DNA of 64,000 bases, from NCBI GenBank assembly GCA_016708925.1, contig JADJET010000008.1, positions 1 to 64,000 on the forward strand, given 5' to 3'. This DNA is from Gammaproteobacteria bacterium (GTDB lineage Bacteria; Pseudomonadota; Gammaproteobacteria; Pseudomonadales; Porticoccaceae). This document shows, piece after piece, positions 1 to 8,483 of this stretch (positions are counted from its first letter, which is position 1; the number at the start of each line of letters is the position of its first letter). Under the pieces are notes generated by a model, which worked only from the letters and a program-made list of their open reading frames with translations, had not been told where the DNA came from and did not search any database. A program made the position numbers and the translations under genes.

Positions 1-251
1 TGAACCGCTCAACCTGCCCAGCGCGAGCTGGGACGAGATGCGTTCCCCGCACACGCGGGGATGAACCGCCGCAGATAGCGGGCTGAATCTAAGCGACGAT
101 GCGTTCCCCGCACACGCGGGGATGAACCGGACAACGGCGCGCCTGGCAGCGACAATCACCTGCGTTCCCCGCACACGCGGGGATGAACCGGCTTGCTCGC
201 GCGTTAACTGTTCGCCGAGAGCGCGTTCCCCGCACACGCGGGGATGAACCG
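1..251 (+). CRISPR. Type I-E CRISPR array, distal (trailer) end, truncated by the window edge
   Basis: Four complete identical 29-base repeats are at 40-68, 101-129, 162-190 and 223-251. They begin GCGTTCCCCGC and end GGGGATGAACCG. The last seven bases of a fifth copy are at 1-7. Intervening spacers are 32 bases each (8-39, 69-100, 130-161, 191-222). The repeat is of the type I-E (Cse/Cascade) kind, with a short GC hairpin and an ATGAACCG 5' handle. By analogy with the E. coli array, the leader should lie left of the window and transcription runs rightward. The last repeat at 251 is not degenerate and no further repeat follows. No cas gene is in the window. Spacer origin cannot be told from the sequence alone. 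Confidence 0.97.
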
Positions 252-379
252 CCATCTGTGTAAACCGCCGTGGACACAGTGCCCCCGCTGGCCGACAATT
301 CCCGCAACAGTATCCCGCCACTTTTCCCCTGAATCCGGCCGCCGCGTGCGGGGCCGCCGATTCAATCACCCAGGAGTCC

Positions 380-3040
380 ATGATGGCGATGCGCGATGCC
401 CAGGCCCGAGTCACCCGTCTGCGCGACTACCGCGCGCCCGATTTCCTGATCGACCGCACCGAACTGCACTTCGATCTCCGCCCCGGGGAAACCCTGGTGC
501 GCGCGACCCTGGCGCTGCGCGCAAATCCCGGGCACCCCGTCCGCGCGCGCGAGCTGCGCCTGCACGGCGAAGGCTTGCAATTGCGGGAGCTGGCCCTCGA
601 CGGCCGTGCGCTCGCGCCGGCGGAATACAGCTACAGCGACGGCGAGCTGGTGATTCCGGACGTGCCGGCGGTGTTCGAACTCAGCTCCACGGTGGCGATC
701 CACCCCGAAGCCAACACCTCGCTGGAAGGGCTGTATCAGTCCCGCGGTCTCTACTGTACCCAGTGCGAGGCCGAGGGCTTTCGCAAGATTACTTTCTATC
801 TCGACCGCCCGGATGTGCTGTCGGAATTCACCACCACCATCGAGGCCGATCAGGGCGCGTTTCCGGTGCTGCTCTCCAATGGCAATCCGGTGGCGGAGGG
901 CGCCGCGCCGGGTGGGCGCCACTGGGTGACCTGGCACGATCCGTTCCAGAAGCCGGCCTATCTGTTCGCGCTGGTGGCGGGCGATCTGGCCTGCATGGAG
1001 GACAGCTTCACCACCGCGAGTGGCCGCAACGTGGCGCTGCGCATCTATGTGGAGCCCAAGGATCTCGACAAGCTCGATCACGCCATGTATTCGCTCAAGC
1101 AGGCGATGGCCTGGGACGAGCGCCGTTTCGGGCTGGAATACGATCTCGATATTTTCATGATCGTCGCGGTGGACGATTTCAACATGGGCGCCATGGAGAA
1201 CAAGGGCCTCAATATTTTCAACACTTCCTGCGTGCTGGCCCATCCCGAGACCACCACGGACCTGGGTTTCCAGCGCGTCGAAGCGGTGGTGGCGCACGAG
1301 TATTTCCACAACTGGTCCGGCAACCGGGTCACCTGCCGCGACTGGTTCCAGTTGAGCCTGAAAGAAGGCTTCACGGTGTTTCGCGACAGCGAGTTCTCCG
1401 CCGACATGGGTTCGCGCACCATCAAGCGGGTGGAGGACGTGAATCTGCTGCGCACCGCCCAGTTCGCCGAGGATGCCGGCCCCACCGCGCACCCGGTGCA
1501 GCCCGATGCCTATCAGGAGATTTCCAATTTCTACACCGTGACCATTTATGAAAAAGGCGCGGAAGTGGTGCGCATGATTCACACGCTGCTCGGGCCGGAT
1601 GCTTTTCGCCGTGGCTGCGATCTGTATTTCGAGCGCCACGACGGCGCTGCCGTGACCATCGAGGATTTCGTCGCCGCGATGGCGGAGGCGAGTGGCCGCG
1701 ATTTCAGCCAGTTCATGGGCTGGTACCGGCAGGCGGGCACACCGCGGGTTGCGGTGCGTGGTCACTACGACGCCGGCGCGCAGACCTACCGGCTCGATTT
1801 CACCCAGAGTTGCCCGCCCACGCCGGAGTGCGCGGATAAGGCGCCGTTCCAGATTCCGATCCGACTCGGCCTGGTGGGCCGCAACGGCGATCTGCCGCTG
1901 CATGTATCCGGTCTCGCCGAGGGCGCCACCGACATCGTGTTCGAATTGACGGAGTCCACGCAAAGTCTGGTATTCGAGCGTGTCGGCGAGGCGCCCATTC
2001 CCTCGCTGCTGCGGGGTTTTTCGGCGCCGGTCAAACTCGCCTTCGATTACGACCGCGACGAACTGGTGCAACTGTTGCGCCGCGACAGCGACGGCTTCAA
2101 CCGCTGGGAGGCGGGCAACCGGCTCGCGGTCGGCATTTTGCAAGAGTTGATTGCGGATGATCTGGCCGGTCGGCCGCTGGCGCTCGATGCCAGGTTGGTC
2201 GAGGCCTATCGCGAGCTGCTCACCGACCCGGCGCTGGACCCGGCGCTGGTGGCGCATATTCTCACCCTGCCCGGCGAGGCCTATCTGAGCGAGCTGGCCG
2301 AAATCATCGAGGTGGAAGCCATCCACCGCGCGCGCCAGTTTGCCCGCCGCGAGCTGGCGCAGCGGCTGCGGCCCGAGTTCGAAGCCCTCTACACCGGCAA
2401 CCGCAGTGCCGAATCCTATCGCGCGAATGCCGAACAGATCGCCCGGCGCAGCCTGCATAACCTCGCGCTCGCCTATCTGCTGCAACTGGAAGTCCCGGAG
2501 TTGATCGACCGTGCCTGGCAACAGTTCGACCAGGCCGACAACATGACCGACACCAATGCCGCGCTGGTGTCATTGCTCAACAACCCGGCACCACAGGCGC
2601 AGGACCATGCGCGCGAAGCGCTCGGACGCTATTACGCGCGCTGGCAGAGCGAATCCCTGGTGGTCAATCAGTGGTTCCAGATGCAGGCCTGGTGTGTTTT
2701 GCCGGGTGGCCTCGAGCGGGTGCGGGCGCTGCTGGCGCATCCGGCGTTCGATCTGCGCAATCCCAACAAGGTGCGCTCCGTGATCGGTGCGTTCAGCGCG
2801 GGCAATCCGGTGAACTTCCATCGCGCCGACGGCGCGGGTTACGCGTTTCTGGTGGAACAGGTGCTCACACTCGATGCCATGAATCCCCAGATCGCCGCGC
2901 GGCTGCTGACACCGCTCACGCGCTGGCGCAAATACCCGCAGGCGCGGGCGGGCGCGATGCGCGCGGCACTCGAGCAGGTGCTGGTGGTGCCCGAGCTGTC
3001 GAAGGACAGCTTCGAGATCGCGTCGAAGGCGCTGCGCTGA
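380..3040 (+). CDS. pepN: Aminopeptidase N (M1 family zinc metallopeptidase)
   Basis: An 886-residue protein of the usual length for PepN, a cytoplasmic enzyme that removes N-terminal residues from peptides. Both hallmarks of the M1 family are visible. The exopeptidase motif GAMENKG is near residue 270. The zinc site HEYFHNWSGNR begins near residue 305, followed about 20 residues later by the glutamate in SLKEGFT that completes HExxH-(18)-E. The start at the first ATG of ATGATG has an AGGAG sequence just upstream (372-376). The gene stands alone about 130 bases after the CRISPR array, which is probably chance adjacency. Confidence 0.97.
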   Translation: MMAMRDAQARVTRLRDYRAPDFLIDRTELHFDLRPGETLVRATLALRANPGHPVRARELRLHGEGLQLRELALDGRALAPAEYSYSDGELVIPDVPAVFELSSTVAIHPEANTSLEGLYQSRGLYCTQCEAEGFRKITFYLDRPDVLSEFTTTIEADQGAFPVLLSNGNPVAEGAAPGGRHWVTWHDPFQKPAYLFALVAGDLACMEDSFTTASGRNVALRIYVEPKDLDKLDHAMYSLKQAMAWDERRFGLEYDLDIFMIVAVDDFNMGAMENKGLNIFNTSCVLAHPETTTDLGFQRVEAVVAHEYFHNWSGNRVTCRDWFQLSLKEGFTVFRDSEFSADMGSRTIKRVEDVNLLRTAQFAEDAGPTAHPVQPDAYQEISNFYTVTIYEKGAEVVRMIHTLLGPDAFRRGCDLYFERHDGAAVTIEDFVAAMAEASGRDFSQFMGWYRQAGTPRVAVRGHYDAGAQTYRLDFTQSCPPTPECADKAPFQIPIRLGLVGRNGDLPLHVSGLAEGATDIVFELTESTQSLVFERVGEAPIPSLLRGFSAPVKLAFDYDRDELVQLLRRDSDGFNRWEAGNRLAVGILQELIADDLAGRPLALDARLVEAYRELLTDPALDPALVAHILTLPGEAYLSELAEIIEVEAIHRARQFARRELAQRLRPEFEALYTGNRSAESYRANAEQIARRSLHNLALAYLLQLEVPELIDRAWQQFDQADNMTDTNAALVSLLNNPAPQAQDHAREALGRYYARWQSESLVVNQWFQMQAWCVLPGGLERVRALLAHPAFDLRNPNKVRSVIGAFSAGNPVNFHRADGAGYAFLVEQVLTLDAMNPQIAARLLTPLTRWRKYPQARAGAMRAALEQVLVVPELSKDSFEIASKALR

Positions 3041-3131
3041 CGATCTTCGGTCTACAAATCACGGCCGGCGAGTGACGGCAAGCGGAATCGGAATATCGAC
3101 TGCAATGACGGAATTTACGAGGAGCAACGCC

Positions 3132-3586
3132 ATGCGTTTCAAGACCATCAAGGACATCATCGATTTTTCCCGGCACCTGCACCAGGTGCTGTCGCGGCAA
3201 TACGCCGAGCTGGAACAGCTCGCCACCTCGGAGCGTGCGCAACTGATGCTCGACTATCTCAATCGGCACGAACAGCATCTCGCTGAGGCGCTCAAGGACT
3301 ATGAAGCGGGCGCGGCTGAAGGAATCATGGAAACCTGGCTGCAATACGCACCGGAACTGGATGCGCACGAACTGCTGGAGCAGGTTCGGGACATGGACAT
3401 CAACAACGTCGAGGTGGTTGTCGCCACGGCGTTGGCGACCGATGAATATCTGCGCAGGATTTACGAAGAAGTGGCAGCGCGCCGATCTCGACGATCTCCG
3501 CCAGGTGGCGCAGCAGCTTGCAACAGATCGAGAGCAACGAACAGCATCGGCTCGCCCGCGATGCCCTGCGGTTCAGCGATCTGTGA
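3132..3586 (+). pseudogene. Small helical hypothetical protein with two apparent frameshifts
   Basis: The reading frame opens at MRFKTIKDIIDFSRHLHQ after a good AGGAG site and continues through a strongly helical, acidic sequence to about 3468. It then changes into unrelated arginine/proline-rich residues. Coherent coding resumes one frame over (KWQRADLDDLRQVAQQL, about 3470-3518) and again in the third frame (QQIESNEQHRLARDALRFSDL, stop at 3584-3586). Two one-base shifts, near 3469 and 3519, would restore a protein of about 151 residues. The helix-rich, His/Glu-rich look suggests a ferritin-like or rubrerythrin-like bundle, but I do not recognise the family. Left uncorrected, the frame reads straight into the downstream YecA-like gene. 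Confidence 0.6.
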
Positions 3587-3692
3587 TGCGACCCATAGGT
3601 GCGCGACCGCGCAGGGGCGCAGGATCGGCGTCGCGCCGTATCGAGCCATCAACCCCACAACGACACGACTTCACCCGATTCAGGAGGCCCTG

Positions 3693-4397
3693 ATGGCCAA
3701 GCAACCGAATAACCCGCTCGTCGGACTGGACGCCGATCTGAGCGAACAGGAAATCAACGCTCTCGACGACTTCCTCGCCTCGCCCGGGCTGGAAGACACC
3801 GCGATGGATGTCGCCATGATGGAAGGATTCATGGCCGCGCTGATCGTTGGCCCCACTCTGGTGATGCCGTCCGAGTGGTTGCCCTGGGTATGGGACATTG
3901 AAGATGGCCAGGTTTCGCCACATTTTGAAACGGCCGATGAGGCAGCCGAAGTCACCAGCCTGGTAATGCGGCATTACAACTCTCTGGCGCGCCAGTTGAT
4001 GGACAATGCGGAAGATTTCGAACCGCTGTTTTATTTCGATCCCGCCTGGGGCGTCGCCGAATGGTGCGCGGGGTTCCTGCTCGGTACTCTGTTTGATGAA
4101 GAACGCTGGGGCGAGTTGATGGAGCGCGAGCCGGACTGGTTCGCGCCCTTCATGCTGCTGGGCACTGACGAGGGTCTGGAAGTCGTCGAACGAGAAAACG
4201 ATCACGAGCACTGGGTGCTCGCCATCGTGCCGGCGCTGGCGGACATTCATGCCCACTGGCTGGCACAGCGCACCGGCGGCGCCGGCCGGCCGCATGTGCG
4301 CGAGGAGCCGATTGCGGAACGCAACGATCCCTGCCCCTGCGGGAGCGGCAAGAAATACAAAAAATGCTGCGGGGATGGCGGTGCGGTTTTGCACTGA
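3693..4397 (+). CDS. YecA/UPF0149 family protein with C-terminal SEC-C metal-binding motif
   Basis: A 234-residue protein that starts at an ATG preceded by AGGAGG (3682-3687). The N-terminal two thirds (SEQEINALDDFLASPGLEDTA, then MEGFMAALIVGPTLVMPSEWLPWVW) match the UPF0149/YecA helical domain. The last 20 residues (RNDPCPCGSGKKYKKCCG) form a SEC-C motif, the Cys-rich zinc-binding module also found at the SecA C-terminus. In this family the SEC-C motif is linked to binding zinc and partner proteins such as SecB or the ribosome, but the exact job is not settled. The frame is open upstream only because of the frameshifted preceding gene; the ribosome-binding site marks the real start. Confidence 0.85.
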   Translation: MAKQPNNPLVGLDADLSEQEINALDDFLASPGLEDTAMDVAMMEGFMAALIVGPTLVMPSEWLPWVWDIEDGQVSPHFETADEAAEVTSLVMRHYNSLARQLMDNAEDFEPLFYFDPAWGVAEWCAGFLLGTLFDEERWGELMEREPDWFAPFMLLGTDEGLEVVERENDHEHWVLAIVPALADIHAHWLAQRTGGAGRPHVREEPIAERNDPCPCGSGKKYKKCCGDGGAVLH

Positions 4398-4504
4398 ACC
4401 GCGAATAGTCGCGACCGATTTTTCATGCGTCCCGCCGAATGCTTACGTTGCTGCCTTATGTCCGTGGCGGGACGCCGTCGAGACAGCTTCCAGGTCGCGC
4501 GTTG

Positions 4505-5152
4505 ATGCACTGTCCGGTGTGCGAGGCGCCGTCCGCCCGCTTTTTTCTCACCCTGGGCCAGCGTGACTACTGGTGTTGTGAATCCTGTCAGGCGACCTTT
4601 CTCGATCCGGCGCAGTTTCCGGATCGGGACAGCGAGCTTGCGCACTATCGTTTGCATCGCAACGAACCCGGCGATGCCGGTTACCGGCAGTTTCTGGCGC
4701 GTCTCGCTGTGCCGCTGCTGGAGCGACTCCCGCCCGCGTCCCGGGGCCTTGATTACGGCTGTGGTCCGGGGCCGGCGCTGGCGGCGATGCTGCGCGAGGC
4801 GGGGCATGAGGTGGCGCTGTTCGATCCGTTTTTTCAGCCCGACCGGGACGTGTTGACGCGCACCTACGATTTCATCACCTGCACCGAGGTGATCGAGCAT
4901 TTTCACCGGCCCGCCGAGGAATTCAGAAAACTCGATGCGCTGTTGAAGCCGGGCGGCTGGCTTGCGCTGATGACGGAGTTGCAAGCTGACGCAACGCGCT
5001 TTGCCGATTGGCACTACCCGCGCGATCCCACTCATGTGGTGTTCTACCGCACCGCGACGCTGCGGCATCTGGCCGCGCGTCATGGCTGGCAGTGCGAATT
5101 TCCCGGTCGGAATGTGGCGTTGTTGCGCAAGAACGCTGAGTCAATGTTCTAA
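4505..5152 (+). CDS. Class I SAM-dependent methyltransferase with N-terminal zinc ribbon
   Basis: 215 residues from the ATG at 4505 (an upstream in-frame ATG at 4439 gives a less family-like N-terminus). The first 30 residues contain two CxxC pairs (MHCPVCEAP and CCESC), suggesting a small zinc ribbon. Then come a glycine-rich SAM-binding loop (LDYGCGPG), the acidic residue after strand 2 (ALFDPFF) and the TCTEVIEHFHRP segment typical of class I methyltransferases, followed by LKPGGWLALMT. The substrate cannot be deduced. It stands alone and converges on phnP, so it is probably transcribed on its own. Confidence 0.8.
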   Translation: MHCPVCEAPSARFFLTLGQRDYWCCESCQATFLDPAQFPDRDSELAHYRLHRNEPGDAGYRQFLARLAVPLLERLPPASRGLDYGCGPGPALAAMLREAGHEVALFDPFFQPDRDVLTRTYDFITCTEVIEHFHRPAEEFRKLDALLKPGGWLALMTELQADATRFADWHYPRDPTHVVFYRTATLRHLAARHGWQCEFPGRNVALLRKNAESMF

Positions 5153-5277
5153 GCTGGTTCGCGGTTTCGGAAATCATCGTGCCGAGCCGGCAGCTCTCAA
5201 GTCATTGGCGTCACCATCAGTCCACCAATAGCCGAAACGCTGTTTCGAAACAAGTCTTAACGTGCTGACACAGCAGA

Positions 5278-6033
5278 TCAAACGTCGATGACATCGCCAT
5301 CACAAGCGACGACGATTTGACGCGGAAAAACGTGGCTGTTGTTGTTCAGCCACAGGTCGAATTCATGTCCGACGTGGGTTAGCCAGACCTTGGCCGGCGC
5401 GAGAGTTTCCGCAATCGCCAGGGCGAGAGTCAAATCATTGTGGTTGCGCGGCAAACTGGATTGCGGTGGATAGCTGCAGTCCAGGGCAAACGACGCTGGC
5501 CGCCAATTTTTCAAGAACGCTTCCGTTCGCGGCGGAAGGCCAGCAGTGTCGGTTAGATAAGCGAAGCGCTGGCCGTCAGTATCTTCGATGGCGTAGCCAA
5601 ACGTTGCCTTCGAATGGATCAGTGGCAACGGCGTCAGCACCAGATTATTGATTGTGACCGGCTCGAATTTGCTGAGCCGCCGAAATTCGAGGAGGCCATG
5701 ATTCTTGTAGAGGTCAGCGCAGCCTTCGGAATCTGGCGGACTGTAGACCGGAATATTCTTGCCGATTCCCCAACGCAGATGAAACAGACCCTGCACGTGG
5801 TCGGGATGAAAATGGGTCAGCACGATGGCCGACAGGCTGCCGGGCGGAAATCGTTCGGTGAGATCGGTCAGGCCAGCGTCGAGCAGGATGCGCGTATCGC
5901 CGGCTTCCACCAGGGCCGTGCAGGGGCGGCGACGGAAGTCGGCATCCGCCCGAGCTCGGGTGCAGGCCGAACAATCGCAACCATAGAGCGGCACACCACC
6001 TGCGTCGCCCGTACCGAGAAATGTGACGCGCAT
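5278..6033 (-). CDS. phnP: 5-phospho-alpha-D-ribosyl 1,2-cyclic phosphate phosphodiesterase
   Basis: A metallo-beta-lactamase-fold enzyme of 251 residues from MRVTFLGTGDAGG. It carries the metal-binding motif THFHPDH (near residue 75), further His/Asp ligands (SYPP..., LTHVGHEFD) and the CDCSACTRA cysteine cluster typical of PhnP. PhnP opens the cyclic phosphate left by PhnJ to give ribose 1,5-bisphosphate, the substrate of PhnN. It is the last gene of the C-P lyase operon, starting one base after the phnN stop. The ATG at 6033 is chosen over an upstream in-frame ATG because it matches the family N-terminus and the tight gene spacing. Confidence 0.93.
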   Translation of the reverse strand: MRVTFLGTGDAGGVPLYGCDCSACTRARADADFRRRPCTALVEAGDTRILLDAGLTDLTERFPPGSLSAIVLTHFHPDHVQGLFHLRWGIGKNIPVYSPPDSEGCADLYKNHGLLEFRRLSKFEPVTINNLVLTPLPLIHSKATFGYAIEDTDGQRFAYLTDTAGLPPRTEAFLKNWRPASFALDCSYPPQSSLPRNHNDLTLALAIAETLAPAKVWLTHVGHEFDLWLNNNSHVFPRQIVVACDGDVIDV

Positions 6034-6034
6034 G

Positions 6035-6607
6035 TCAGACGGACACTCGCGCTGAAGTGCTTGCGACCGACAGCAATTGCACAAAGCGCTCGCCGGCCAC
6101 ATGCAATTCGGCGTCGTTCTCGATGATTTTCAAAGGCCCATCGGGGCGCATGAATTGTCTGGCGCGTGCGATTCGTTGAGATATCTGATCTTCCGTTTCC
6201 CGACCGCGCGCGCGCAGCCTTGCAGCCAGCACCTCGGGCGAAACGGTGACCAGAATCGCGGTCAACGCCGGATAGCGGAACCTTGCCTCCGGCAGATACT
6301 CGCGGGAGCCGTTCATCACCACGTTGCAGCCCTTGGCCAGCCACAGGTTGATTTCCCGGCCGATGCCGTAGCGCAAACCGTGGCTTTCCCAATGCATGGC
6401 GAAGAGACCGGCGGCAAGGCGGGCATCGAACTCGGTCTCGGTCAGGGCGACGTGATTTTCCCCGTGGAGTTCCACCGGCCGGGTGATATAGCGGTGGGCG
6501 AAGACCACGCCAGGGTCAGCCGCGAGACGTTCCCGTGCGTAACGCATCAGGCTGTCCTTGCCGCTACCAGAGGCGCCGATGACGTAGAACAGCTTTCCCT
6601 CAGCCAT
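6035..6607 (-). CDS. phnN: Ribose 1,5-bisphosphate phosphokinase
   Basis: 190 residues, normal for PhnN. The N-terminus holds a P-loop (GASGSGKDS, residues 10-18). The body resembles guanylate kinase (RYITRP, MNGSREYLPEA). The enzyme converts ribose 1,5-bisphosphate to PRPP, returning the ribose carrier of the phosphonate pathway to nucleotide metabolism. The start overlaps the end of phnM by eight bases, so the genes are probably translationally coupled. Confidence 0.94.
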   Translation of the reverse strand: MAEGKLFYVIGASGSGKDSLMRYARERLAADPGVVFAHRYITRPVELHGENHVALTETEFDARLAAGLFAMHWESHGLRYGIGREINLWLAKGCNVVMNGSREYLPEARFRYPALTAILVTVSPEVLAARLRARGRETEDQISQRIARARQFMRPDGPLKIIENDAELHVAGERFVQLLSVASTSARVSV

Positions 6608-7754
6608 GATCGAAGCGGGCCTCGAAAACCAGATTCCCTGCCGAAAACACGCTGCTCGCCTGGGCCAGACCGTTGATATCGGCGACGGCCACCAGATCGG
6701 CGCGTTTGCCTACTGCAATCTCGCCGCGATCCGTGAGACCCGCCGCTCTGGCCGGATTGGTGCTGACCAAGCGAACGGCGTCGGCGAGACTGATACCGGC
6801 CAGTTCCGGCAGGCGGAACACCGCGACGATCAGCGCCGCCGGGTGATAGTCGGCGCAGAGGCAGTCGGCCACGCCGGCCTTCACCGCATCCAGCGCCCGC
6901 ACGGCGCCGGACTGGCTCTTGCCGCGCAGGATGTTGGGGGCGCCGAACACCGTGCTCATGCCGCGTTCGCGGGCGGCGCGGGCGGACTCCAGGTTGATGG
7001 GGAATTCCGAGATGCCCACGCCCAGTCCGTGCAGGGTCTCGACCTTCTCCGGCGTGTCATCGTCGTGGCTGGCGATGCGGATGCCCTGCGCCTGTGCGGC
7101 GCCGATCAACCGCCGAATGCGCGCCATCGCGCCTCCCGCCTGGACGAGCTTGTTTTCCATCAGCGCATCCAGTTCGCCTTCGGATTTCTTATAGGTGCGC
7201 GCCAGATAATCGCGGTAGGCGGCGATGTCCTTGAACTGCCCCTGGCCCGGTGAATGATCCATCACCGACAGCAGGTGCATCTCGCCGGCCGCCATCAGCT
7301 CAAGTAGCATTTCTGGCGCGGTCGGGTCGGTCACTTCGTAGCGGCAGTGCACCCGATTGTCGATCAGCCCGTGCGGATTCCAGGCGTGCACCGCGCGCGC
7401 CACCGCAGCGGCGAAGGCATTGTTGCGCACGCCGAGTTCCTCGTTGGCGAAAGACAGCGCGTGAAACACCGTGGTCACCCCCGCGGCCGCGTTGCGCTTG
7501 TCGGCCTGGGCGCAGGCGAAATCGAGCGGAAAGTGCACGTTCGGACGCGGCTCGACCTCCTTTTCCAGGGCGTCGCAATGCAGGTCGATCATGCCGGGCA
7601 TGAGCGTCTTGCCGCGCAGGTCGACGGCTGGCGCGCCGTGGCCTGATTCGGGATTGATGGCGGCGATGACGCCGTCCTCGATCAGCACGGCAGTGTCGTC
7701 GAGCACGGCGTCGCACAGCACCACGCGGGCCCCCGTGAGATAGAGCCTGTTCAT
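6600..7754 (-). CDS. phnM: Alpha-D-ribose 1-methylphosphonate 5-triphosphate diphosphatase
   Basis: A 384-residue amidohydrolase-fold protein. Visible landmarks are MIDLHCDALEKEVEPRPN (metal ligands near residue 60), ASHDDDTPEKV and CADYHPAALIVA, all typical of PhnM. It removes pyrophosphate from the ribosyl-phosphonate triphosphate made by the PhnGHIL step, producing the PhnJ substrate. The start overlaps the phnL stop by four bases. Confidence 0.95.
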   Translation of the reverse strand: MNRLYLTGARVVLCDAVLDDTAVLIEDGVIAAINPESGHGAPAVDLRGKTLMPGMIDLHCDALEKEVEPRPNVHFPLDFACAQADKRNAAAGVTTVFHALSFANEELGVRNNAFAAAVARAVHAWNPHGLIDNRVHCRYEVTDPTAPEMLLELMAAGEMHLLSVMDHSPGQGQFKDIAAYRDYLARTYKKSEGELDALMENKLVQAGGAMARIRRLIGAAQAQGIRIASHDDDTPEKVETLHGLGVGISEFPINLESARAARERGMSTVFGAPNILRGKSQSGAVRALDAVKAGVADCLCADYHPAALIVAVFRLPELAGISLADAVRLVSTNPARAAGLTDRGEIAVGKRADLVAVADINGLAQASSVFSAGNLVFEARFDHG

Positions 7755-8473
7755 GCGATCTCCTTGAGGAGTGTTTCCACGGCGGGCGGCGGCGTCAGTT
7801 CGACAACCTCATCGGCCAGCCGGCGGGTGGTTTCGGGGTGGTGGAAGATGGCGAGCATGGCCGTGCCTTCGGCCTTGAGCCCTTCGATCAGGCGGATGAC
7901 GCATTCGGCGGTCGCCGGGTCGAGGCTGGCCGTGGGCTCGTCGAGCAGCAGCAGGCGCGGCCTGGCAATGAAGCCGCGAGCGAGGTTTACCCGCTGCCGC
8001 TCGCCGCCGGAGAAAGTGGCCGGCGAGACGCTCCACAGGCGCTCCGGCAGGCTCATGGCAGACAGCAGCCCGGCGGCACGCTGTCTCGCCTCCTCGCGTG
8101 GAACGCCCAGGCCCAACAGGGGTTGCGCAACGACATCGAGCGTCGCCTGGCGCGGCAGGCAATGCAGGAACTGGGTGACGAAGCCGATCTCGCGCCGCCG
8201 CAGTGCCAGAATCTGGTGCTCGCTGGCCAGCGCCAGATCCAGTTCATGGCCCATCGTGTCGCGATAGAGAATGCGTCCGGCGCTCGGCAGATAAGTGCGG
8301 TAGATGCCTTTCAGCACCGAGGACTTGCCCGCGCCGGTGGGGCCAATCAGGGCCGTGAGTTCGCCGGCGCGCACCGTGAAGCTGACGTTGTGCGAGGACG
8401 GAATCAGCTTGTTCTGCTCGTGGAGCTGGAAATGCTTGCCGTAGCCTTCGACCTGGAGAATGGGGGGATTCAT
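7751..8473 (-). CDS. phnL: C-P lyase ATP-binding protein PhnL
   Basis: An ABC-type ATPase of 240 residues starting MNPPILQVEGYGKHF. The Walker A (GPTGAGKSS), signature (FSGGERQRV) and Walker B (LLLLDEPTASLD) motifs are intact. PhnL is needed with PhnG, PhnH and PhnI to couple phosphonate to the C1' of ATP ribose. In the sequence as given, the upstream phnK frame runs through its stop and into phnL without interruption. I place the phnL start at the ATG at 8473 because it fits the family and the natural phnK stop lies just before it (8484-8486). Confidence 0.92.
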   Translation of the reverse strand: MNPPILQVEGYGKHFQLHEQNKLIPSSHNVSFTVRAGELTALIGPTGAGKSSVLKGIYRTYLPSAGRILYRDTMGHELDLALASEHQILALRRREIGFVTQFLHCLPRQATLDVVAQPLLGLGVPREEARQRAAGLLSAMSLPERLWSVSPATFSGGERQRVNLARGFIARPRLLLLDEPTASLDPATAECVIRLIEGLKAEGTAMLAIFHHPETTRRLADEVVELTPPPAVETLLKEIA

Positions 8474-8483
8474 GCTGCGTTCC

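Noticed and set aside
89..307. Minus-strand open frame with repeated SPRVRG/IPACAGN-like residues
   Set aside because: It is a reading of CRISPR repeats and spacers, not a gene.
1..379. cas genes next to the CRISPR array
   Set aside because: None present; the next gene is pepN, and the array's leader side is outside the window.
362..2521. 719-codon frame antisense to pepN
   Set aside because: Shadow of high-GC codon bias; pepN is unmistakable on the other strand.
5153..5277. Intrinsic terminator between the methyltransferase gene and phnP
   Set aside because: Only a weak GAAAC/GTTTC stem without a T-run; not supported.
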